A stretch of DNA of 64,000 nucleotides from contig NZ_CP117025.1 of NCBI RefSeq assembly GCF_028551275.1, positions 3,030,001 through 3,094,000 on the forward strand. The letters run 5' to 3'. Numbering within the stretch: position 1 is the first letter of the stretch; every line of letters starts with the position of its first letter. The notes beneath the pieces are model-generated. The model did no database searches and was not told where the DNA came from. It worked only from the letters and a program-made list of their open reading frames with translations. Source of the DNA: Sphingomonas hankookensis (GTDB lineage Bacteria > Pseudomonadota > Alphaproteobacteria > Sphingomonadales > Sphingomonadaceae). Made by a program: the position numbers and the translations under genes. Shown here piece after piece: positions 54,701-61,109 of this stretch.

Positions 54701-54804
54701 AGCGGACGACCATTCTGGACGTTGCAGGGGAAAACCGCCCAGCCCCGGCGCGCAAAAGCTATCGCTGCCTGCCCCATGGGCGACAGCGTCGACACCGTAT
54801 TCAC
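51787..54804 (-). CDS. Phage primase-polymerase / D5-type helicase
   Basis: The 1005-residue protein combines an N-terminal prim-pol domain (AFARRGWAVFPC, the Asp pair in LLHIDFDPR, SGGEHHWFR, GGYVIAPPS) with a middle region and a D5_N/P4-type helicase: VLNGTLRLSR, Walker A FWYGLGANGKSTTID, Walker B-like LARLGGVRMLRASEPER, and a C-terminal LKLFIGGNYRPDVPGTDEGIWRRL motif. It should start phage DNA replication and unwind the template. Confidence 0.92.
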   Translation of the reverse strand: MNTVSTLSPMGQAAIAFARRGWAVFPCNVQNGRPLVTGDRDENDKVIPNTGGLHKATRDEAQIEAWWRKWPVAQIGLNAGASGLLHIDFDPRVDELVDEETGEVLRVEWTVERLKAALTVQMGEPLPATLVSSTPSGGEHHWFRMPAGEPIGNRGNLPQHVDVRGHGGYVIAPPSERKGDLKQGGKKGPGAYRWVTGDWADAAAVAPLPAALERVLRERAAKAGTAKAKPAARGRPGVPVAAVDVSDDIRKYAMVAVEAECRDIRTAGSGNRNAQLNTSAFKVATLVAAGAIDDGFARTCVEAAARDNPGNDDDRQLAATIESGWTAGLQQPRDLEEVAASSRSRRERGNQSRPAPAAAPAPSAAGRAKSAPFRVGSVDDQQSLGEADRARLRAISAAWMRRRLQHIDRTKDAATRLAFSVGRRVGAGLIDEFEATEALWEGCETIADVQPDDIDQALGDGIARGFDPGPILLSLKCAGFPMTDFGIAERFFARYGADYRFTTAKGWLGWDGRRWKVLDQEKDIAPAEVVAAVFETVRAIQTEGQLVHDTGVQYQLTGSEKQQTLALETDNPHGLDHWRVKGKTWELHSTMMRVFGRQSEVAGKPQAIANLSRRWLTVPIEQFDVDPYAINVLNGTLRLSRERLPDGTRSSSVELCPHRRDDLNTKLAPVEYDPDAASPVYDGFLVWAQPDAEMRRYLHQCAGYGASGDTSEQKLWFWYGLGANGKSTTIDLWAHVLGDYSGTIGIETFLDQGIKKRGEQASPDLARLGGVRMLRASEPERGAKLNEALIKAATGGEPMAVRALHRGFFDLTPLFKLFIGGNYRPDVPGTDEGIWRRLKLVMWDAHVEDKDRDEQLPAKLRAEAPGVLNHIVRGMLDWLANGLIEPKAVAVATQQYREDSDPLSRFLNLCTEPVVGSRIQSSVLYEVFVAWSKAAGETEWKQKGFSKAMTDKGHKKKASDGIQWLDLKLIKAVSDFVDDQGRVIEHDANTARLRPPDDDDDYLAP

Positions 54805-54892
54805 AACGATGAATCCCCTGAAAACCTACCGGCGGGCGCTTTCGTAACGCGGCCCACCAACGCGCCACGGGCACCCGCCCGGCGCTTTGCGA

Positions 54893-55549
54893 TCACGGCG
54901 GATCAAACAGGCCGCCGCCCCGCGCCGGCTCCAGCACGTCATATTGCGTGCCGAGCGCAGCGCAGGATCGATCCCACACACACCACATCACCTCCATCGT
55001 TGGCGCACCGCCGTCGATAAAGTCGGGCCGCCAGTTCAGCGCATAGATCCGCTGCGGGCGCAGCTGGCGGAACAGTGGCGTCCGGGCCGCTGCATGCCAG
55101 AAACTGGCCTTCAGCACCGAAGCGCACCACCGGACGTTCAGGTCGACCAACAAATGCCGGATCATCTGTTCGGCGAGCGCAAACGGAAAGTTGGTAACCA
55201 CCGCTCGACCGAGCGGCCGCCGCGCCAACAGCAGATCGAGTTGTTGCACGCCATTCCCCGGATCGGCGACCAGATCGGTTGCCACGACCGGATATCCCGC
55301 CCCTGCCAACAGATTGCTGATAGCCCCGCCGCGCCCGCATGGCTCCCAAACCGCCCCGTCGCCGGTTGCCGCCCGTAGAGAATGCGCCTCGCGTGCAAGC
55401 AGTGCGCGTGTCACAGCCTCTGGCGTCGGATAAAAATCATTGCCGCGCCGCTCGGTCACCGACCGGGACGATCGCCCGCCAGCCATCGCCGCGCCCAGCC
55501 CAACCGGGGAAGGTGGCGCGATCGACGGTTCAGGAAAAAGATCGGTCAT
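54893..55549 (-). CDS. Phage DNA N6-adenine methyltransferase-like protein
   Basis: The 218-residue protein has a FYPTPEAVTRALL start region, a SAM-binding motif I (AVWEPCGRGGAISNLL), a VVATDL strand, and a motif IV position reading VVTNFPFALAEQM. Related phage enzymes have TNPPF there; here Pro is replaced by Phe (N-F-P-F), so the active site may be altered. No partner restriction enzyme is nearby, so it is an orphan. Protection of phage DNA or control of phage promoters are both possible roles. Confidence 0.75.
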   Translation of the reverse strand: MTDLFPEPSIAPPSPVGLGAAMAGGRSSRSVTERRGNDFYPTPEAVTRALLAREAHSLRAATGDGAVWEPCGRGGAISNLLAGAGYPVVATDLVADPGNGVQQLDLLLARRPLGRAVVTNFPFALAEQMIRHLLVDLNVRWCASVLKASFWHAAARTPLFRQLRPQRIYALNWRPDFIDGGAPTMEVMWCVWDRSCAALGTQYDVLEPARGGGLFDPP

Positions 55550-55731
55550 CGCGTCCGGCTCCGCCGATCGCGGCACGGCGCACAGCGCCCGCCGATCAGC
55601 CGCGGCGAATCGTCCCCGCAACCCTCACACTCCCCGGCGACGCCGACCGGCACCGACACCCGCGCCGCGCGCAGGCTCCGCTCGAAATGCTGGTCGTTCA
55701 ACACGGCGGCGTGATCCGCAGCGTCAGCCAC
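55546..55731 (-). CDS. DksA/TraR-family C4 zinc finger protein
   Basis: The 61-residue protein (ADAADHAAVLNDQHFERSLRAARV...GECEGCGDDSPRLIGGRCAPCRDRRSR) has the short TraR form of the DksA family: an N-terminal helix and a Cys-x2-Cys...Cys-x2-Cys zinc finger. Short phage TraR-like proteins bind RNA polymerase and alter promoter choice without ppGpp. It overlaps neighbours on both sides. Confidence 0.85.
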   Translation of the reverse strand: MADAADHAAVLNDQHFERSLRAARVSVPVGVAGECEGCGDDSPRLIGGRCAPCRDRRSRTR

Positions 55732-56200
55732 AGCTAACCTCCATACCCAAGCCGCGTTCGATCATCGCCAACAGTGTTGCGCCCGGTTGCTTGCCATCGG
55801 CACGCGCCCGCATCAGCACCGCCTGCCACACCGCAGGCCACCGAACCGCGACATGCCGCATCAAGTCGCTGGGCGTTTCCAACATCGCCGTTGCCACCAG
55901 TTCGGCCGGTGTCGCCTTGATCGCGACCGTTGCCGACGTCGCCGTCGCCCTTACTGGCAACGGCTCGACGACCCGGTCCGGTGCCGTGGGCATTCGGTCC
56001 GGCAAACGGTCCGGGTTTGCTTCGATGAAACCACGGATCGCCGCGACCGTCTCCGGTTTGGCCTTGGTCGACCGCAACAGGTGGGACAGCGTTTGCGCCG
56101 GCACGCCGCTGGCCCGCGAAAGTGCGGCCTTGGTAATGCCGAGGCGTAGGCAATAGCGATCAACTTCGCCGCTTAGGGTCGCACCGCTTACGCTGCGCAT
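55724..56200 (-). CDS. HTH DNA-binding phage protein
   Basis: The 158-residue protein begins with a lambda-repressor-like HTH (VDRYCLRLGITKAALSRASGVPAQTLSHLLRSTKAKPETVAAIRGFIEANP), followed by an Ala/Thr-rich linker and a C-terminal helical region (DLMRHVAVRWPAVWQAVLMRARADG...LLAMIERGLGMEV). Probably an early-gene regulator. It overlaps the DksA-like gene by eight bases and the next upstream gene by thirteen. Confidence 0.7.
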   Translation of the reverse strand: MRSVSGATLSGEVDRYCLRLGITKAALSRASGVPAQTLSHLLRSTKAKPETVAAIRGFIEANPDRLPDRMPTAPDRVVEPLPVRATATSATVAIKATPAELVATAMLETPSDLMRHVAVRWPAVWQAVLMRARADGKQPGATLLAMIERGLGMEVSCG

Positions 56201-56742
56201 AGCGTCATCCCTGCACCGACGATGTGAATGGTCCGCTGTCCGTCGTCACCCGTCCGCTTGACGTCGACGGTGACCAACCCGGCATCCTGCAATTGCCGAA
56301 GCGCCGTACCGACGCGATGCACCGGCACACCGCCAAGAGCAGCGGCCAATTGCGGATTCGTCGGACACTTCATGCGACGGCCGGCGGCCGTTTCCAGCAG
56401 ATCGAGCAAGTCGACCGCGAACGCCGGCACTTTGTCGATCGGCGTCGCGGTAACGGTGAACGGTTTTGTGGTCCGCGTGGCGATGAAGTCGAACACCGAA
56501 CCGTCCGTGGCATTGCGTGCCTGATTGATCTGGATCGATCCTGCTATCGAAAGCAACCGCGCCCGCTCGCCCAGCGACCCGCCGACGCGGGTCGCACGGG
56601 CATAAATGCACCGCCCGCCCGCCGCCGACGCCATCGCCCATGACGATAGCGCGTTGGGCGAACACGCGAACAGCCCGGCCGCGCCGGCCATAGGTTCCAG
56701 CACGTCGATCGGACGATGCGAGGGGAGCGCGAACCCAATCAT
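56188..56742 (-). CDS. Winged-helix phage protein
   Basis: The 184-residue protein has an N-terminal part of unknown type (IDVLEPMAGAAGLFACSPNALSSWAMASAAGG) and a C-terminal winged-helix-like domain (KCPTNPQLAAALGGVPVHRVGTALRQLQDAGLVTVDVKRTGDDGQRTIHIV), typical of DNA-binding replication or regulatory proteins. The ATG at 56742 overlaps the preceding stop. Confidence 0.65.
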   Translation of the reverse strand: MIGFALPSHRPIDVLEPMAGAAGLFACSPNALSSWAMASAAGGRCIYARATRVGGSLGERARLLSIAGSIQINQARNATDGSVFDFIATRTTKPFTVTATPIDKVPAFAVDLLDLLETAAGRRMKCPTNPQLAAALGGVPVHRVGTALRQLQDAGLVTVDVKRTGDDGQRTIHIVGAGMTLCAA

Positions 56743-57038
56743 GCCGCCTCCCGCATCGGTATCGCGACTACTGGGTCGCCCCAACGGCCGAGTGGAGGAA
56801 GGTGCCACACCAAGTAACCCGTAGGGCCAGGCAGGTCCAACTTCTCCGCGAGCATTGCCATCTCTCTGCCTTCAGGGGTCAGTTCCCCCCTCAACAGCCT
56901 ATCGATCCGGCAGCGGTCGACACCGACCATATGCAGGACACGCAAGTCCCTCGGGCGCGGACCCGACAGAAGCCACGCTGCCAAACGCCGCGCGCCTTCG
57001 TTCGGCACGCGCGCGGGCAAGTAGAGCTTACCCATCAT
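56739..57038 (-). CDS. Phage protein with possible HTH
   Basis: The 99-residue protein (MMGKLYLPARVPNEGARRLAAWLLSGPRPRDLRVLHMVGVDRCRIDRLLRGELTPEGREMAML) has a central helical pair resembling a helix-turn-helix. The start at 57038 overlaps the preceding stop by four bases; no family is recognised. Confidence 0.6.
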   Translation of the reverse strand: MMGKLYLPARVPNEGARRLAAWLLSGPRPRDLRVLHMVGVDRCRIDRLLRGELTPEGREMAMLAEKLDLPGPTGYLVWHLPPLGRWGDPVVAIPMREAA

Positions 57039-57514
57039 TCTGCTCCTACGATTAGCGCCAGTTCGGCCCGCATCTGCATCGCCACGCGCACCAACTGGTC
57101 GATTTCCTCGATCGCCCTGTGACCCTCGCGACTGTCGATCTTCCCGTCCGCGAGCGCGGAGCAGATCGCTGCCGTCACGTCGCTCGCTTCCTTGGATTGC
57201 GATGCCAGCAATTGCAGCAGGTCGACCCTGCCGGCCGGAACCTGCGGGACCATCACCAGCACCGCACCGGCCGCCTTCGCCAGATACTCGGTGACAAACG
57301 GGCGCTTGGCCTTGTTCTCCAGACACAGCACCACGTCGAGCGGCATGAAGCATTCGGAATGCTGCACCGTGTCCGAAGCGTAGCGCTGCAATTGCGTGCC
57401 ACTGACCCGGCAACGTTCAGCAGCCTTGTCCTGCCCGCCCGCATCGGCGATCAGATCGCCCGTTGCCGATTTTAGATCGGAGTTTTGCTCCGCACGCGAG
57501 ACGATCTTCCTCAT
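57035..57514 (-). CDS. CP76/CII-like phage regulatory protein
   Basis: The 159-residue protein (AEQNSDLKSATGDLIADAGGQDKAAERCRVSGTQLQRYASDTVQHSECFMPLDVVLCLENKA) has an N-terminal HTH that resembles Phage_CP76 regulatory proteins and a helical C-terminal part (LADGKIDSREGHRAIEEIDQLVRVAMQMRAELALI). Its place just downstream of the Cro-like gene is that of CII in lambda. Role as lysis-lysogeny activator is inferred. Confidence 0.7.
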   Translation of the reverse strand: MRKIVSRAEQNSDLKSATGDLIADAGGQDKAAERCRVSGTQLQRYASDTVQHSECFMPLDVVLCLENKAKRPFVTEYLAKAAGAVLVMVPQVPAGRVDLLQLLASQSKEASDVTAAICSALADGKIDSREGHRAIEEIDQLVRVAMQMRAELALIVGAE

Positions 57515-57765
57515 TCGCCCGCTCCCGCACTTGTACCATCGGATGGGGGAAAATCCTCGAAATTCCCCGGTGCGTGGCTTGTGTCGGCAACGTAACCATT
57601 GCCGTCATGCACGACGCTCAAGCCATCACCGCTTGCCAAATCGACGCCAATCCAGACTGGGCTGTGGCTTGGCTGCGCGCGCCAGTCTCGAACCTTGCGA
57701 GCGAACTCCAGCCCGATCACCGGCACGGCCAAGCTCGCCAAGGCAATCAGCAGCGTGCCGTTCAT
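57511..57765 (-). CDS. Small membrane-anchored phage protein
   Basis: The 84-residue protein has one N-terminal hydrophobic helix (LLIALASLAVPVIGLEFARKV) and a soluble acidic tail (GVDLASGDGLSVVHDGNGYVADTSHAPGNFEDF). It lies between the Cro-like and CII-like genes with four-base overlaps on both sides. Function unknown. Confidence 0.6.
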   Translation of the reverse strand: MNGTLLIALASLAVPVIGLEFARKVRDWRAQPSHSPVWIGVDLASGDGLSVVHDGNGYVADTSHAPGNFEDFPPSDGTSAGAGE

Positions 57766-57977
57766 GCCGGCACCTGTTCGGAAACGGCACCGTTCGAAAA
57801 ATCGACGACCTTCCCAATCACCTCTGCGGCGAGGCGCAGATGATCGGCGTGCGACGGCTTCATTCCGATCCGCCGCCAGCTGTGGACCGTAGACGGGGGA
57901 AGCTTGAGCATCCGTCCTACCGCCGTCGTACCGTCGAGGGCGTCGATAATCCGGTCTGCTACTTCAGGGGTGACCAT
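57762..57977 (-). CDS. cro: Cro-like repressor
   Basis: The protein of about 71 residues (VTPEVADRIIDALDGTTAVGRMLKLPPSTVHSWRRIGMKPSHADHLRLAAEVIG) has a compact helix-turn-helix like phage Cro/YdaS proteins. It is divergent from cI across the operators, as Cro is in lambdoid phages. Starts at 57995, 57983 or 57977 are possible; the longest falls within operator O1. An extended -10 (TGCGATAAT, minus strand, 58010-58018) just upstream would be its promoter. Confidence 0.8.
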   Translation of the reverse strand: MVTPEVADRIIDALDGTTAVGRMLKLPPSTVHSWRRIGMKPSHADHLRLAAEVIGKVVDFSNGAVSEQVPA

Positions 57978-57993
57978 ATGCATGCCGGCAAAC

Positions 57994-58057
57994 ATGCGAT
58001 GATCGCAACATTATCGCAAGGGAAATCTTGCGACGGTAGCAATTGCGAGGATCGCAA
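57994..58057. promoter_or_regulatory. Operator region between cro and cI (oR-like, three sites)
   Basis: Three 15-bp sites fit TTGCGA-N3-TCGCAA. They are ATGCGA-TGA-TCGCAA (57994-58008), TTGCGA-CGG-TAGCAA (58028-58042) and TTGCGA-GGA-TCGCAA (58043-58057), the last two back to back. An extra half-site TCGCAA lies at 58014-58019 across the extended -10 (58010-58015) of the cro promoter. The same motif recurs on the other side of cI at 58958-59007. Confidence 0.85.
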
Positions 58058-58076
58058 CACCGTCGTCTATGGGCGC

Positions 58077-58655
58077 ATGAAGGCGCTACACCCCGACGAT
58101 CTGAAGCGACTGCTCAAGGAACACGGTAAAAAGCAGGTCGATCTAGCGAACCTGCTTGGCGTTGATCCTACGGCAGTCTCAAAAATTTTTAGCGGCATCC
58201 GCGCAATCCAAGCCAGCGAAGAGGCGAAAATCCGGGCATGGCTCGGCATCGGCGGCCAAGTCGAAGGCTTCGTAACAACGATGATACCGATAATCGGTCA
58301 GGTGGCAGCGGGAAGCTGGCGCGAGGCAATCGAGAACCCAATTGCAAGCATGCCAGCCCCCGATCCAGACATTCCGCCACACACTTTCGGGCTGGTCGTG
58401 GACGGCGACTCAATGGACAAAGTCGTCGAGAACGGCGGGACTGTCTTGGTCGATCCAAACGATACTGCCTTGTATCCAGGTCGTTTTTACGTTGTGGGTG
58501 ACGGCGAAGGTCAAACAACCTTTAAGCAGTTCCTGCTTGATCCGGCACGTTTGGAGCCTTGTTCGTCCAACGTGACGCACCAAGCGATTATCATCGGCGA
58601 CGGCACCAGTTTCCACGTGGTCGGCCGCGTGATCTGGCGCGCCTCTCGAATGTGA
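58077..58655 (+). CDS. cI: CI-like repressor with S24 autocleavage domain
   Basis: The 192-residue protein has an N-terminal HTH (DLKRLLKEHGKKQVDLANLLGVDPTAVSKIFSGIRAI) and a C-terminal LexA/S24 domain with cleavage site Ala-Gly in GQVAAGSW, nucleophile Ser in LVVDGDSMDKVV, and the Lys in GQTTFKQF. It would keep the prophage silent and be cleaved on RecA activation after DNA damage. The start ATG at 58077 has no clear ribosome site and lies 19 bp after the last operator, so the message may be leaderless or weakly translated. Confidence 0.93.
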   Translation: MKALHPDDLKRLLKEHGKKQVDLANLLGVDPTAVSKIFSGIRAIQASEEAKIRAWLGIGGQVEGFVTTMIPIIGQVAAGSWREAIENPIASMPAPDPDIPPHTFGLVVDGDSMDKVVENGGTVLVDPNDTALYPGRFYVVGDGEGQTTFKQFLLDPARLEPCSSNVTHQAIIIGDGTSFHVVGRVIWRASRM

Positions 58656-58896
58656 GCTTGCGCGCCCGTTCTAGTTCACGCCGCTCCTCAACCCATGGTC
58701 GGGCCTCCGCGACCGACATCCATTCGGTTAGCCGCTGTATCTCCCCCGGCACAGTGATGAAGAACCGACCATGCGTATCGACCGAGCCTAGGCCCTCCGC
58801 GATCAGGTCATCGATTGCCTGAAAGCATGCCTGCCGCCACGGCCCAATCGCCCTGTCAAAGCACATAGCTCGATACCAAGTTACCGGAATACTCAT
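58591..58896 (-). CDS. Hypothetical phage protein, antisense overlap with cI
   Basis: The 101-residue protein (MSIPVTWYRAMCFDRAIGPWRQACFQAIDDLIAEGLGSVDTHGRFFITVPGEIQRLTEWMSVAEARPWVEERRELERARKL) looks like a real folded protein with a basic C-terminal tail. Its last 65 bases overlap the 3' end of cI on the other strand, so its transcript would be antisense to cI. It is divergent from the early operon at 59034, with the second operator pair between them. A role in immunity or exclusion is possible. Confidence 0.6.
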   Translation of the reverse strand: MSIPVTWYRAMCFDRAIGPWRQACFQAIDDLIAEGLGSVDTHGRFFITVPGEIQRLTEWMSVAEARPWVEERRELERARKLTFERRARSRGRPRGNWCRRR

Positions 58897-58957
58897 GCGT
58901 CCCCGACTCAACCGTTGAGAACATGATAGGAACAAACATGGGTTAGGATCAAGAGCG

Positions 58958-59007
58958 TTGCGACTATCGCAACTTTTAGCTTGACGGCCATGTTGCGATG
59001 ATCGCAT
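58958..59007. promoter_or_regulatory. Second operator pair (oL-like) before the rightward early operon
   Basis: TTGCGA-CTA-TCGCAA (58958-58972, perfect) and TTGCGA-TGA-TCGCAT (58993-59007, one mismatch) match the CI operators. A -35-like TTGACG (58981-58986) lies between them, and the second site falls within the promoter towards the -10 region, so bound repressor should block the operon starting at 59034. Confidence 0.85.
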
Positions 59008-59033
59008 GTTTATGCCCTCACTGGAGGGACGCC

Positions 59034-59312
59034 ATGCAAACCCCATTCATCACCGACCTGTATGCGACCGCGCGCCCACTGAAGGGCGTCGGAGTACCCA
59101 ACGCTGCGCTCGCGCTTCGCTACCTCGACCAGAACGGCAATCAGGCCGGCACGTCGATCGTCAGCGCGAGCGACCTCGCCGAGCACGCCCGCGCCTTGCT
59201 CGCCGTCGCCGAAGCCGCGATCCTGTGCGCCGCCGACGCCGATGGCGCACCCCCGGTGATTCACCATCACTTCCCGATCATGCGCGACCTGCGCGTGGCG
59301 GACGCCGCATGA
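59034..59312 (+). CDS. Small early phage protein
   Basis: The 92-residue protein (MQTPFITDLYATARPLKGVGVPNAALALRYLDQNGNQAGTSIVSASDLAEHARALLAVAEAAILC) starts behind a strong GGAGGG site and is the first gene of the rightward early operon. A helical, Ala-rich middle ends in a His-rich patch (VIHHHFPIM). No family recognised; repressed in lysogeny if the operators work. Confidence 0.7.
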   Translation: MQTPFITDLYATARPLKGVGVPNAALALRYLDQNGNQAGTSIVSASDLAEHARALLAVAEAAILCAADADGAPPVIHHHFPIMRDLRVADAA

Positions 59313-59437
59313 TGGCCGTCGCTTGCCATGCGCTGTTCGCCAGCGCCGCAGCCATCGCCTTCACGACGATCGTCGTAACGGTCGCCCCCCAGCGCGCTCG
59401 CATCGCCCGCCTGCTGTTGGAGGGACCGACATGGTGA
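59309..59437 (+). CDS. Tiny membrane protein 1 of early operon
   Basis: The 42-residue frame (MMAVACHALFASAAAIAFTTIVVTVAPQRARIARLLLEGPTW) is one hydrophobic helix with a basic tail. It overlaps both neighbours by a few bases, as expected for an operon member. Function unknown. Confidence 0.55.
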   Translation: MMAVACHALFASAAAIAFTTIVVTVAPQRARIARLLLEGPTW

Positions 59438-59718
59438 CCATCAACAGCGAAAGCGGCACGATGACGCTGCTGCCTGCGGCACCGGGAAAGTGTCAGGAGT
59501 GCGCCTCGACGCACGATGCCGATCAGCCGCATAACGCGCAGAGCCTGTTCTATCAGGTGCGCTTTCAGATGCTGCACGGCCGAACCCCCGATTGGCGTGA
59601 TGCGCTGTCGCACTGCACGGAAGATGTCCGCAAAATCTGGACCGATGCCCTCGCGGGACACGGGATCGACGTCGAGGCGGGCCAGATCAATCAGCCGATG
59701 AAAGGGCATCGGAGATGA
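59431..59718 (+). CDS. Small early phage protein
   Basis: The 95-residue protein (MVTINSESGTMTLLPAAPGKCQECASTHDADQPHNAQSLFYQVRFQMLHGRTPDWRDALSHC) has a GGAGGG site and a Cys-x2-Cys (KCQECASTHD) plus a HNAQSLFYQVRF...GR.P.W.DA...C segment. This layout is found in many alphaproteobacterial phage proteins of unknown role and may bind zinc. Confidence 0.7.
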   Translation: MVTINSESGTMTLLPAAPGKCQECASTHDADQPHNAQSLFYQVRFQMLHGRTPDWRDALSHCTEDVRKIWTDALAGHGIDVEAGQINQPMKGHRR

Positions 59719-59804
59719 TCCGGCGCATAGCACTCGCGATCGCGGTCATCGTGATCCTGATCGCCTACACGGCGGCGCTCGGCGTCGTGACGGGGGAAGC
59801 ATGA
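59715..59804 (+). CDS. Tiny membrane protein 2 of early operon
   Basis: The 29-residue frame starts MIRRIALAIAVIVILIAYTA and is almost entirely one hydrophobic helix. The GGAG just before the ATG and four-base overlaps with both neighbours support it as a translated gene. Confidence 0.5.
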   Translation: MIRRIALAIAVIVILIAYTAALGVVTGEA

Positions 59805-59920
59805 TCCGCCGCCCCATCCTACAGCGCCCCAGCCTGTGGCGCATCATCGTCGCGTGCGGGTCGCTGCTGCTGCTCGCCATCACCGCCGCGACCCTCTCGA
59901 TCCTGCGAGGTGACCAGTGA
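59801..59920 (+). CDS. Tiny membrane protein 3 of early operon
   Basis: The 39-residue frame starts MIRRPILQRPSLWRIIVACG and continues as a hydrophobic helix (SLLLLAITAATLSIL) with a short acidic end. It overlaps the previous gene by four bases (ATGA) and the next by four. It begins with the same MIRR as its neighbour, possibly an old duplication. Confidence 0.5.
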   Translation: MIRRPILQRPSLWRIIVACGSLLLLAITAATLSILRGDQ

Positions 59921-60378
59921 CTGACATTCTCGACGCAATCGAAGCACCGCTGTCACGCACACCCGCCCGGTTCTTCTTCGAAACTGGCTACTTTGCCGCC
60001 TATGCCGAAGCCAGCATTCAGGCGGGCAACCGGCCGCCGTTCGACCTGACGGACGCGATCGTCGATCGCGCATGGGACATCGCGCCGAACGCGCACCCCG
60101 ACCACAACGAGTTCGACCGATACCTATCGGCTGCCGACAGTGCCGACGCCCGCTTGGCAGAGGCAGAGGCGGACTATCGCGCGCACTGGACCGCCGATCG
60201 GGAATCGACCGGCACGCGCGAGGAACTGGCGACCTGCGCCCAGAACCTGCGCCGGTTCGGGGCTGAACTGTTCCCCTGCAACCGCAACGGTCAGGCTCAC
60301 TTCGCGCGCATCATCATGGATACGGTCGCCAACTCGATCGACGCGGTTCTCAACAACGCAAGCGGATCGGAAATCTGA
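59917..60378 (+). CDS. Hypothetical phage protein
   Basis: The 153-residue protein starts at GTG 59917, overlapping the previous stop (GTGA). It is mostly helix with a patch of aromatic residues near the start (ARFFFETGYFAAYAEASIQAGNRPPFDLTDAIVDRAW), then acidic repeats (SADARLAEAEADYRAHW). No family recognised. Confidence 0.65.
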   Translation: MTDILDAIEAPLSRTPARFFFETGYFAAYAEASIQAGNRPPFDLTDAIVDRAWDIAPNAHPDHNEFDRYLSAADSADARLAEAEADYRAHWTADRESTGTREELATCAQNLRRFGAELFPCNRNGQAHFARIIMDTVANSIDAVLNNASGSEI

Positions 60379-61109
60379 TGCCCAACCACGTGACCACCAC
60401 CTGTGCCGTTCATGGCGCGGCCGATGACGTGCAGGCCTTCGCAGACCGCGTCATTACCATCGCTCCGGCTGATCACTCGGATGCTGGAGACAAGCTGTTC
60501 AGCTTCGACGCTATCATACCGATGCCCCCCATATTGCGAGGGGTTGAGGAAAGTTCGCACGCTGAACAGGGCATGGCGCTGATCATCGGACGCGGTAGCC
60601 GGGATGCGCCGTTCTCAAACCTGGGCCTGTACCCGCACGAAATCGCCCATATCCGTAGGGAAGCCGGCCTTCCGATTGACGCTCATATCTCGGATGTGGC
60701 CGCCGCCTTTCTTGCTAAGAATCCAGATTTCGAAACGAAGGGTAGCTTGCGCCTTCGCGCAATTTGCGAAACGAAGTTCGCGAGTTGGTATCCTTGGGCC
60801 TTGGCGAACTGGGGCACGACGTGGGGTGCTTACCAATACGTTCAATTGGCGAATACCCCGTTCAAGTTCCAGTTCGAAACCGCATGGTCTTTCCCAACCC
60901 CAATCTTCGAAGCGCTGAGTTCCCAGTTCCCGACGCTGGCGTTCGAATGCGCGACCTTCGACGAAGGTTGGAATTTCGCCGGCACGGGATGGTTCAACGG
61001 CGGCCCGGACAGGCCGTCCTTTGCCGAGTGCAAAGCTACCGACGAACTCTACCGTGAAGTCTACGGGCAGGAACCGTCGCGCGACGATGATGAGGAGGAT
61101 GCCGACTAA
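60378..61109 (+). CDS. Api92-like (DUF1281-type) phage protein
   Basis: The 243-residue protein starts MPNHVTTTCAVHGAADDVQAF and has the Api92/DUF1281 core: IIPMPPIL, SWYPWALANWGTTWGAYQ, FQFETAWSFPTPIFEALSSQFPTLAFE, DEGWNFAGTG. This ferredoxin-like domain is common in phages and plasmids and its job is unknown; such genes sit among early or anti-defence genes. A one-base overlap links it to the methyltransferase gene. Confidence 0.85.
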   Translation: MPNHVTTTCAVHGAADDVQAFADRVITIAPADHSDAGDKLFSFDAIIPMPPILRGVEESSHAEQGMALIIGRGSRDAPFSNLGLYPHEIAHIRREAGLPIDAHISDVAAAFLAKNPDFETKGSLRLRAICETKFASWYPWALANWGTTWGAYQYVQLANTPFKFQFETAWSFPTPIFEALSSQFPTLAFECATFDEGWNFAGTGWFNGGPDRPSFAECKATDELYREVYGQEPSRDDDEEDAD

